NCBI RefSeq assembly: GCF_015832195.1
Contig: NC_052018.1
Location: 55,861,666 to 55,925,665, forward strand
Direction of reading: 5' to 3'
From: Motacilla alba alba
Taxonomy: Eukaryota > Chordata > Aves > Passeriformes > Motacillidae
DNA: 64,000 nt
Shown: positions 51,301-61,894 of the stretch, piece by piece
Numbering within the stretch: position 1 is the stretch's first letter
Layout: the number at the start of each line of letters is the position of its first letter
Translations under genes and position numbers: made by a program
The notes under the pieces: model-generated
The model's input: the letters and a program-made list of their open reading frames with translations, nothing else
What the model was told of the DNA's origin: nothing
Databases searched by the model: none

Positions 51301-53797
51301 GTAAAATGACATAGACACTCAAGTGAACAGATTTGTCAGCACCATCCTACCCAGATCAAGAAAGAATATAGAAATTTTTTCAATTATTTATGGTGAAAGA
51401 TTGTTAGAATGACACTTCTAAGAAATTATTTAGTATCAGATGTATCTTTAAAAAATGTAAAATACTAACTTGTCTAAAAGTTACATTGTCATCTGTAGCT
51501 TTGGGAGAAAGATGGCTGTTGAGGTATCAGAGAATTTTTTTTTTTTAAACTAGCTGTTAGCCTCTGTATGAAAAGACTGAGACCTCAATAGTTATTGTGG
51601 CTCAGCAGGACTTTCAGAGTATGGATTCTTTATTAAACCATTTGTAACTTATTGCATAAAAGCTATGACAACCTTGTACCGAAAATGTTAAATTTATTTT
51701 TCCTATTTTTGATATAGCTTTTGTTCAAAATGCTAAAGGACATTGGTAGGACAGTGTTTGGTAATTGCCTGAGAAAAGCTGTTTCCAGTAAAGGCTGAGT
51801 TTGCTGACCTGTAAGCTACATATACCCCTGGAATGTCCACACATAGGAATGAGAAACCCAAGAATTTTCACCATGTAACTTATGTTTGCTGTTACTTTTT
51901 ACTTAAGTAAAAGCTGCCTTTCAAGTTTTGTATACAGCAAAAATCATTTCTTTATATAAGGTGACTGGCTTCCCTAAATTTATGAAAGATAAGCTTCATT
52001 CACTCAAAACCAGAACTTTTCTCTGGATGTGTTTAATAGACTTACTTGACTGGCAAATTTTTTTTTTTTACTTCTTCTTTTTTTAAAAAATATTTCTTAT
52101 TTTTACCAATTTAGTTTTAGTGCATGCATAAATTTTACCTCGTTTCATTGAAAGTTTATGTTTTTTAAAAAAGGAAAATGGAACTTTTCATACATACTTA
52201 CATATCAAGGGAAGTGCCCTCAGTTAAAACTGCAGACTTTATTAATCCTTTAAACTGAAGAAGGCCTGAAAGAGTTTATTTGCAAGGAAAGAGTCATATA
52301 GCGGATCTTTTTCAAAGTCAGCCATTCCTTAATTCCCATGTCTCCCAAGTCAGAACCTAAACACCATCTTTTCCATCATGCAAAAAGCACTTCCCCTACC
52401 ACACTGGATTTTGCTCCAGGCACAAATAAACAGTGTGAGCCCTAGCACTGTGCCCAGAAAGGTCGGGATCTATTGCTGCTGCTCCCACTTTTCCCTGCCC
52501 CAGCACAAAAGTACCACCTTGAAGTGGTTTGCATACCACAGCATAGGAATCCCTGCTTTGGATGCCTCCAACCTGATATTGCTCCAGCTTTCTGTTGAGA
52601 AGGTCTGTGGTAATTACAGAGGTGCCAGCCAGCTTTCAAAATAAACAGTAAGTTAAAGCAAGGATACAGCTCTTGTTTTATATGAAAAATCCATCCTGCC
52701 ATTGCTCAGACATTCATCATTTTGGTTCATTCTGTGTTCGCTGTAGTAATCATGTGTGCACAGAGGGAGGGGGGATGAGGGAGGAGAGCTGGTGCTGTCA
52801 CAGAAGCAGAAGAAAAAGGAGAGAAAATAGGGCCTGATGATAAGGAGTTCAAGTCAAAATCTCTAAATGGTTCAGCCTCTTCCTTCTCTTGCAGCTTTTG
52901 AGATCCACTTCAAAAACTGAAACTCCTTCTGAAATTTCACATACAGTTTCTCCTGTACTTACTTAAATAAACTTTTTATTTGGTCATAAAATAAACTTGG
53001 AAGATTTTACTAGAGTTGACTCTAGAGCCATAATTAAAACTAACTTTAAGATTCCAGGGTTGAGATCATATTTGTGCCTAGCACTGATCACTGAACACGT
53101 TACTAATCTTGATTCTAACCCTAGAAAATGTGGTGATAAAAACACATAATAATTAGCAGGGGTTTCAATGAATACTCTTACCATTTTTTTCCCCTTGGAT
53201 GCCTTTGAGAGATAGGGTGTCATATATCAACTTTCCCTAACGAGAAATTACATGAAAAATCTTTTCTAAAAGTCTGCACCTTGAACTTGACATGCATTTT
53301 GTAAAGCTCAGATTTTTATTTGTTTATTTCAAATGAGAATTAATAACACAGACACTTAAAATGGTAGATGTAAATGACATGTAAATGAGTGATTTTTAGA
53401 AAAAAATTCAATTAAATCAGTGGAAGTTGGAGATAGAGGCACAATACTTTGTTGCCAGTTGCAACAATTTTATTGTGTTGGTCATGATATTTTGGTTTAA
53501 AGACCGAATTGCAAGACTGCAGAAAAAAATCAGAAATTGCAGGTGCTGAGAAACAGAAAGACCTCTAAATTTTTATTTTAAATGTGGTGTTTTAAAGCTC
53601 CTTCAGGAATGTTATTTGTAAATATGTACAGTTTGATGCTCTTATAAATTTCTGTTTACTGTGTATAATTCTTATTTATGTTTAAAACTTTTTCAGTTAC
53701 CACTGAAAATCTGATATGATCAGATGTTGATTTTTTTCTTCGAACTTAAAATTTAGCTGGCTTCCATCAGTTTTTCAATTATTTTATTGAGATTTAG

Positions 53798-53818
53798 GAT
53801 CATAGAATCACAGATCTT
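53798..53818 (-). mobile_element. Possible tiny CR1 tail fragment
   Basis: GATCATAGAATCACAGATCT resembles the reverse complement of the CR1 octamer end (TCATAGAATCACAGAAT). Only about 20 bp match, with no GGAAGGGACC region next to it, so chance is possible. Confidence 0.25.
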
Positions 53819-56079
53819 TCCATCTGTTTTCAGTCTCTTTTCTGAGATTTACTCAGTTTTTAGTTTTGATAGAAGTTTCAGTTGCAAAAAAAGTGCATGT
53901 TCTTAAATCCGTCTAGTATCCGCTGTTTTGTTATTTTTCTCTGTATCCAAGAAGAGTCTCTGCAAGGCTGAGGTGAACAAGGAGAGGGAAACTGGTGGAA
54001 ACTGTGATGGAACCACAGACTTTGCTCTTAGAAGCCTCAGGCTGTTCAGTGCCCAGGCAGAACATAACACAGTTTTAGTGGCGGCTGGAGAGTCTAATAA
54101 AAACAGCATCATGTATAGATAGAAGTATTAGAATATGAATGATTTTATTTTCATCCCTTGATTTTACAGATAAGTCCTGGATCAGGTGGGAGGCACTCAT
54201 GAAATGAAATTCAAATGGTAGTTTTTCTTTCCATAAAGTCTGATGAATTGCCAAAAATACAGCTCAGATAAACAAAACAAAAGTTACAAGTCAACAAAGC
54301 CATCTTGGAGAGGGCTTTAAATTTAAATCTAATTTAAATTTCTTGAAAAAGCACAGTAGTTTGGATCTGGGAATTTATCATTTATCTTTTAACTAAAACC
54401 ACAAACCAATAAGAAAAGCTCTTGAATTAGTTTTTTTTGAAAAATCTAGGCATGTTGGAGGTGCCATTCCATTATACCATTATCCATTCTATGGCTAAAA
54501 TTTGCTACCTCCAGGGCCTGTGGTGACTTGCCAGAGCCAGCCAGCCAGGGAAATGTGGACAGACCCCAAAGAGGGGAGAATCAGAGGGTGGTGCAGCTCA
54601 CTTGATCAAAGCATCTTCAAATGCAATATCCACTAAAGAATTCAGGAACATACCTACTCGTCATGAATTTGATCTTCAGTTACAAAACTGTTGACCAAGC
54701 CAAAATCACAGAGGCATCCCTTTCTTCAAAAGTATCTCTACTTACATTCTTCTTTTTGTGATTTTTGTCGTTCTATTGCTTGAAAAATAGAATCACTGAA
54801 AACATAAATGCTTGTGGTGGTTCTCAGGATGTATTAGAGAAGGTTGCTCAATGGCAACAAAATGCACTGCTACATTTTTGTCCTTAGAATGATGTTGTAA
54901 ATAAAGAGCATGAAGAAGCTTCTGATTTACATGTAAAAAATAAAAAAAAATCTCCCCCTTAGTAAGCTCAGTTTGAAGAGAAGTTAATCCATTGCAGGGA
55001 TGTTGGGACAGTGGTTTCCCTGCCTGTCAGTCTGACAAAGGATCACATGCTGTAGATGTAAGAATTTTCTCTGGTCATCTCTTGACACTACTAGTTTGTG
55101 CACCAAATTCTGGCATAGAAATTTTTTTATCACCATTATGTGATAAACACCTTTACAAGTGTGAGGGACTGTCCTTTGCCTCCAGGCATCCAGACCTGAG
55201 AAACAATAAAATTATATTTTGTACCTGGGAAAAGAAGGAAGGCTGGTGTTTGTTTCTTTGGTCCTTTCATTCTTGGTGTTTGTGTGTGACAGAAGACAGG
55301 AATATAGAGGTGAAATGGTGGCAGGGAGTGGGAAATAATCTGCTTTGGTTTGAAGCTGCTGAGTGAGGACTTCCTGCACACAGAGGTGGACAAAAGGAGA
55401 GTTGTGGTGTGCTCCTTAACTGTTTGTGGAGTCCAAGCCCAGGCTGGTTTTTTGTCTGCCTGATGCCTGGGAGAGGAAGAGACAAATTTTGTTCCTTATC
55501 TGCTACTGTGATGACTCTCCACTACTCTGAGGACTCTCTCCAATTCATTGAGTAGGATTGGAGCCTTGGAGCCTCCTGTTCATGTACATCCTGGTGCTTT
55601 CAGTCTTCTTTGGCAGCATTTTCTGCAATGGCTTTTCCCTTTGTTTCCTTTCTTTTGATGCCAAAAAGCCCAACCAAGCTTGATTAGCCACCTTCCACAT
55701 CTGATGTGTTGTTTGAGCAGTTAAGAATGAGCTTATGCCCAAAGCTAACGTCAAAAATAACATCTGAAAGCTGATTATGTTCTCCCCAGAACTTTAAATA
55801 TGCTTCAGTGGGTTTTCATTGTCAGAGGTGGGTCTTCATTGTACCACACAATGCAGTAAAATGAGGATTACTTGGATTTCAGTGCATGAGATTATAGCAG
55901 CTGACAGGCACCTGTTTAAGGAAGTATATTGTATTTCTAAGCACAAGTATTTTTTAAAAATTGAGCAAGATTTCACATGGAAAAAGAAACTTTCATATTT
56001 AAACTTCATTAGTAGGTTTAAGTACAAAAGAAAGGGATCAGGGAATCTGGATGGATGGATTTATTAGTGGCCCTTATAG

Positions 56080-56330
56080 TCCTGACAGTCCATTCTAATA
56101 ATAAAGCCTGGAACCGGTCAAATGATGGCACAAATATCCTAATCTGAACTGACATGGCTTTCTAGCCCAGTTCATCAATCATGTTTTATTAGCTTTAGCA
56201 GAGCCAAGCTGCTATCTGTCATTTTGATGCTGCCGTGGTGACAAAAAATGGTGCCGAAAATGTGCTACAGGTGTAACTTTCACTCAAAGAGCACTTCTGA
56301 GCAGCAGTCAGGTTGTGTTTGCATGGGGAG
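56080..56330. promoter_or_regulatory. Candidate conserved non-coding element
   Basis: A block of complex, non-repetitive sequence containing TTCATCAATCATGTTTTATT, TGACAAAAAATGGTGCCG and GAACCGGTCAAATGATGG, with two intact CpGs in a CpG-poor intron. The texture is like vertebrate intronic enhancers. No frame stays open across it. Conservation has not been tested. Confidence 0.25.
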
Positions 56331-57299
56331 AGAGTGCCATCTTCAGTTTCACATCCTCACTGAAACAAGCCTGAAACTCCTAGTGCTGCCTAATGGCTAA
56401 GGAGTGAGGAAAAGTACTGGTAGAAATTTGGAATTTTTATTTTTATAAGATTCCTGAAGGAAAATACTAAACAACATTTCCTTGTCCTCATTTTAAGATA
56501 CAGTTAATTTAGTTCTATCTGTTGTGATAAGCAATTTTCAGGTGGTTTATTCTTTTGGTTTGCAGTGCTGTATAAACAAAACAACAATTGCCAGTTGGAT
56601 CACAAACCTCTTGTAACCAGTAGCACTTATATGCCTAAAAAATGAGAGCTAGGAGGCTCTACACTGCTGTGGATGTACTGTGTTTTGTAAGAAGCATCAA
56701 TTCTGTGTATTCTTTCAGCCCAGTACTGACTTGGTGTTTTCACTGGGGTCCTGGCACTTGACCCTTGTTTTTCTTGGCTCTGTGTCATTTAACAGCAGTG
56801 CTCGAGGACACTCCTCATCTCTTGTTTCCAGCATGTTAACATATTCAAGTAAATATTATCTGGCACAGGCACATGCATTATCCTTCTGGGGAGTATTTGT
56901 AAAAGTTTTAAATCCAGATCAAACAATGACATCCATCTTCCTTCCTCTTGAATTTCTTTTATTCACAAGATGAATGTTGCTGGCAAAATTCTTTGATCTT
57001 TAAAAAGACTTTCTGTTGCTAATATTCACAGACAAGGTGAGCACTTACAAATACCTGAATTACTTGCAGAATATATGCCCAGGTATGACTTTTCTGTATA
57101 TTTTAACGCTTAATAGGGCTTTGCACAATAAGGAGCAGATGTGTCATAGCGACAGCAGGCGAGCAGGGACCAGGAAGGTGGTTTCATTAAAAGGGCCTTG
57201 GGATAAATGCAGCACATTAGATACCCACTGAAAGACAGGAGCTGTTGATGGGGTGACCTCTGAATGCAAGTCATCCTACTATAAACAGGAGGGTGTGGA

Positions 57300-57607
57300 A
57301 AGCCATTGGACAGAGCCAAGCTTGTTTACTATCTAGATCTCCTCCTAGTTAACTTAAGTAACTGGACTGTGGTAGGCTCGGCATGACAGTTCAAGGAAGA
57401 ACAAAGTGTCTTCAGTTTTCCCGAGTTTAAAAAATCCTAGCTGACTGATGCAAAAGCTTTTTGGTCCTGAAAACCTGCCTGCGCACCTTAGCTGCTCTAC
57501 AGTGGAATTAGTGTGAAACGAAAGAGATATTCTCTCTTTCTTTTTTGTCCTGGAAACTGATTTTGCATATCTGGGGAATTGGTTTCTGTTCTTCAGAGAC
57601 TGCTAAG
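57300..57607 (+). other. Candidate alternative 5' exon ending at a strong donor
   Basis: AGACTGCTAAG at 57597-57607 is followed by GTAAGA, a good donor. The 300 bp upstream is complex sequence with several CpGs (GGCTCGGCATGAC, GCCTGCGCACC, AACGAAAGAG) and a pyrimidine-rich segment. EYA genes are known to use several alternative 5' exons, so this may be a start exon of a shorter EYA4 transcript or part of an enhancer. A TTCAG at 57590-57594 could also be an acceptor for a 13-nt micro-exon. No TSS signal is certain. Confidence 0.2.
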
Positions 57608-58329
57608 GTAAGATTATGATGGATTTTAATTTGCAATATTGATGCTGTTGTTTAATGATAAAACGGGAAATATAAAATGAGTATAAATTTCCATTCAGAT
57701 ATTTTTCTGAAAAGGAGATTTGATTTTAATTTCTGTAGTACCAGTTTCAAACTTGGTTTTGGAACAAGGCGTTTATTCATGGCTCTAGAGTGCAGGAGTT
57801 TAGATAGGTCATAGGACTGGATTAATCAGTTTCTTTTAGGAGAAGCTTTTGTTTACTACAGTTTACCACCTGTTATGTACTGTAAGAAATAAAATGTGTC
57901 ATTCTATAATGTGCTGCAAATATCATGTTTTGTCAAATCTGTGAGCAGTTCCTCAGTGTGTTATTCAATAACATATTTATAAGATACACTTAAAGGCCAG
58001 TAGACTGAGACAGGTGTCATAAGACATAAGCTGAATTCAATTTAATTATCTCTAAACTACAAAAACTGTGGCTACAAAAAAATGAATTTATTTTCCTAAT
58101 ACTTAATTCAAATCCATTTGTTCAATTTATAAGTAGATTAGACATGCATTTGGAGCAAATAATGCTGAAGTGTAAAAATATGTTAAAGCATCCGTCCTAC
58201 CTCCTCCAAAGTTTGCTGTCTCTGTAATGTCATCTCTCATTTTTTATGCAGTTTTCAATTGAACAGACCATTTTTTTTTGTGACTATATTTTTGCGATTA
58301 AAGCTTTCTTCAGGGAACCTGTGTGCATG

Positions 58330-58490
58330 TGCTGCTGTTGTACTCAGACGCTGTTCCCTGCCGTGGGGTCCGCGCAGCAGCAAGAGCAGCAGCGTGGAGG
58401 CCACGGTGGGAGCTGGCATGGGGATTACTGCTCCTTAAATGTCTGTCTCATTCAGGGAAACTCAGCCGGGGTTCACTCTGGCTGTGCTGT
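58330..58490. promoter_or_regulatory. Isolated GC/CpG peak in intron 2
   Basis: About eight CpGs lie between 58350 and 58470 (GACGCTG, GCCGTGG, TCCGCGCAGC, GCGTGG, CACGGTG, GCCGGGG) in an AT-rich intron. The CAGCAGCAAGAGCAGCAGCG segment is CAG-rich. Two overlapping open frames of 79-85 codons cross it in + orientation but have no recognised motif. It may be a small promoter or unmethylated regulatory site, close to the candidate exon at 57.6 kb. Confidence 0.25.
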
Positions 58491-61149
58491 TTTATTGTCC
58501 TAGAGCAGCAAGCAAAGTCCCAGGAAAGAAAGAGCAAGGCAGTTTGGTTCAGCTGTAAATAGGCATTTACAGCCTTAGGGATCTCTAATAGGTAGGGAAC
58601 CTCTTTGGAAGAAAAATATAAATTCTTACAGCCAGTGAGTTCTTCGATTTTGTGCCTGTGGTCTGGTAAGCAGCAAGCAGCAGGATCCAGTTACATCTTT
58701 CTTTTCTTGGTCTGTTCACTATTTTCTGAAATACATTTCAGCTAAACAGCTTTTGACTGTCCCAGTAACTTCTGTGTCGTTTCAATTTCTTCTAAAGTAA
58801 ATCAAATGTAAATTTGAAAAGGGTATATAAACCTAGTAATATTTTAAATTCCTGAATTAAAAAATAGTTCTTGCCAAAGCGTTTTTCCAAGATAATTTGA
58901 GATTTATAAAGGTATATCTTGTTAAGTGGTACAGCAAATCAAATGGCAGCAACCTTGTGTGAATGTGGATAATATCAAGCAAAAGAACTTGAATTTGGCC
59001 TTGGAGAACATCTGTATGTTTGTATGTTTGTGCGACCACGCATGCACATACATATGAGTGTCAGAGTGCGCATACAAGGAAGCTAATTCATCTGTTACAG
59101 AAATTAGAAGTCAAGGTTATTTTCTTTAACAGAATGTGGTTTGTGAAAATGTCTGAATATACTGTTAAATAGAAGAAGCAGATGAAAAACCACACTGCAT
59201 ACTGTCTCGCTCACATGCTTACCTATCATTTTTATCTTTTTTTTCTGTTGTTTTCTTTGCAAATAGTTATACATAAATTTTATTGAATTTACATTTGCTT
59301 TGGGAGAATAGGGGAAATAATTAGCACTTTGTTCTGTTTTAAGCTTTGAATTGTGAAACTTATTTAGTAAATGATATTAACCAGGGATTAAAAATTTAAC
59401 ATGTTTTTTCAGTATTTTTAAATAAAAGGAGGGCATGGCTGTATTAAATTTATGTACAAAAGGTATGTAAGCAGTTTGCAGAATCTAATGCTGTAGCTAA
59501 TATGCTACTTGCTTCCTTTTTATGTTTTATTTTATTAAATATATTTTTAATTATATTGCTGGAAAAAATAAATAATATACATTTCAGTAATAACAGGAAA
59601 GATAATATCTGTGTGGTTTATTTCTCTTTGCAATATTCATTCATTGCTCTGAATTAATACATAGTTGAATAGTATTCAATTATAAGTAAATATCTGCAGA
59701 AAAGGTGAAGATACTTTTAAAAGCTGATTTTAAGATGGATCCCTTTTTAGCCCCAGAAGGATGCAGTTAAAAATACACATTGAAGAAGAACCTGGATTGA
59801 TTTAAAAAGCATAATTATTGTATTGTTTGCATTAGGTTGAACACAAATCCCAGGAAGAATCCCAGGATAGTAAAATTCACATGTTATTTTGCCTAGGATG
59901 ATTTAATCGATGATTTGCTTCCTAGATATTGAAGAAAAGTCCTTTGCTTGTTCTCATAGTAAATCTGTAATTGTTCTTCACATTAATTTCCGGGATAAGT
60001 CATTACTTGTAAGTCATTAAATGTCCTTTACAATCACATAAGTTTGGCTGCTCATCTGGTATAACTCATAGTAAAACCTTTGGAAGGTAAAATAATCTGA
60101 AGTGATTTAACATAAACAGAGATTCTGTGTGTATTATCAGTATTTATTTGCACACATGCACCACAAGTTGCTTTTGTGTGTTTACATGAATGATTGAACC
60201 ATTCTTTTCAGCAAGGGTGGATAAAATGAATTGTCCCACTATGAGATTTTTGCTGTACTTGAAGTATTTATACTGCTCTCCCAGGTGAGCTCTGCATTCA
60301 ATTAGGGCCACAGCTAAGAACCAAATGTCCATGTTGCTCTGGACATTCAAACTGTTAGCTCCACTGAAGCACAGTTTAACTTGATTGATACTTGGATTTT
60401 AAAGCAAATAAGGACTAACTTTTGCCTGTGGCAAAATATCTTTGAAGTTTTGTGCCTGTGCCGCGGCTGGATTAGCAAAGTGATAGCACTGGGGCTGGGA
60501 CTCTGACCCTGTTGTGCTTGGCAGGTTGTGATAAATGGGGGAATCTTTCCTAACCTCATGGCCAAAACATTCCAGGATCAGGTTGGGGAGACAGGAGAGA
60601 AGGGAGGAGAGTTGAAAGATGCAGGAGATTTGGCATGTTGAGCCAGAGACAAAGGACACTTGCTCACTTGTCTGGAATAGGGGTGAATGTGTGGAGTCTT
60701 GTGGGAAGAATGGCTGCAGACACATTAAAAATGTACTTTATTGTACTTTATTGTAACTCCTGGGCATTGCCCTGGGTCCCTGAAATTCATCCGTCACTAT
60801 GAAGCTGCCTCTTTATTTTTGTTTTGAATGCTTTGAGAGTTTAGGGAATCTGGGTTGTTATATTTTCCTAAACTAAAGAGTTTTTTTCTTTAATACTTGA
60901 GATGGGTATATTAAAACCATCCAAAATAAATTGGAAGAATTCCTTATTCCAAGTAATTGCCTGCTGGCTAAAGAATTTACTGGAGGACAGCAAATATAAA
61001 CAAAATGGTACAAATTTGGAAAAACAAATCCTGACAAAGTTAATTGATTGCTTCTGGAAAATTAGTTCAACTATTTTGTATATAAAACACCTTTAAAATT
61101 AAAACATACTTTCAAATATTTTCAAATTATGCTTTTTAATATAGCAGTA

Positions 61150-61171
61150 TTAATAATAATAATAATAATAA
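61150..61171. repeat. (TAA)n microsatellite, 7 units
   Basis: Seven uninterrupted TAA units in AT-rich intron. Confidence 0.9.
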
Positions 61172-61289
61172 AAAGAGAAAATCTCTTTAGATATACTAAA
61201 AATCTATAGTGAGATATTACCAGTCAAATTTTCAAACCTGAAAAAGGAGACAAAATTGGCCTACATGTGAGCTGAAATATGATCTGTCA

Positions 61290-61690
61290 AGTGGTTCCTT
61301 CTTGTGGGAGTATTTTAAGAGCTGTATTACCCCTGATGTTGTCCCCCTTGGCTAATAAAGAAAAATATATTATTAGCTGATAGTTTGAGATTTATTTACA
61401 TACTTTTTGCTGTAAATACAGCTATTCTGACTAATGATAAGAACTACAGCATAATGCAAGTGACAAAAGAAAAATTAAATATTCTTAATGTGATTTCTAA
61501 TTGTGGCTGTATTATGCAACCAAATACATGTTATATTCCTGGGTATACATGCTATTAATCATTTATCCTTTTATGATTAATTTCCCTGAATGACATTTTA
61601 ACCCTACAGTATTAACAGGGTTTTTAATGAATGTTGTGTTGTAAATCTTCATTAATATTTGAATAATCAAATCTAAATCATATGTATAAA
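61290..61690. promoter_or_regulatory. Candidate conserved non-coding element, AT-hook/homeodomain-site rich
   Basis: The block carries many TAAT, ATTA and TAATAAT cores in complex surroundings (TTGGCTAATAAAGAAAAATA, CTGACTAATGATAAGAACTA, TATTAATCATTTATCCTTTT) and no recognisable repeat. It is suggestive of an enhancer but purely compositional evidence. Confidence 0.2.
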
Positions 61691-61849
61691 ATCAGTCTCA
61701 CTACACAGGAGTTTGCTTCTATGATGCTTAATAACATATAGTAACTATAGTGCATAGTATGTGCAGTATATTTTCCTTTGTGTTTATTATAAAGAACTTT
61801 ATCTGTAGTTTGCCTTTGCTAAATTATTATTCTTTTCCTTATACTCCCC

Positions 61850-61894
61850 AAAAAAAGAAGAAAAGAAAGGAAAAAAAAAAAAAAAAGAAAAAAA
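61850..61894. repeat. A-rich (A/G) low-complexity tract
   Basis: A runs interrupted by single G residues, including A16. It produces a Lys-rich chance frame. Confidence 0.9.

Noticed and set aside
54992..55366. 124-codon + strand frame
   Set aside because: No recognisable domain, no splice signals at plausible borders, and overlapping minus-strand frames of similar length.
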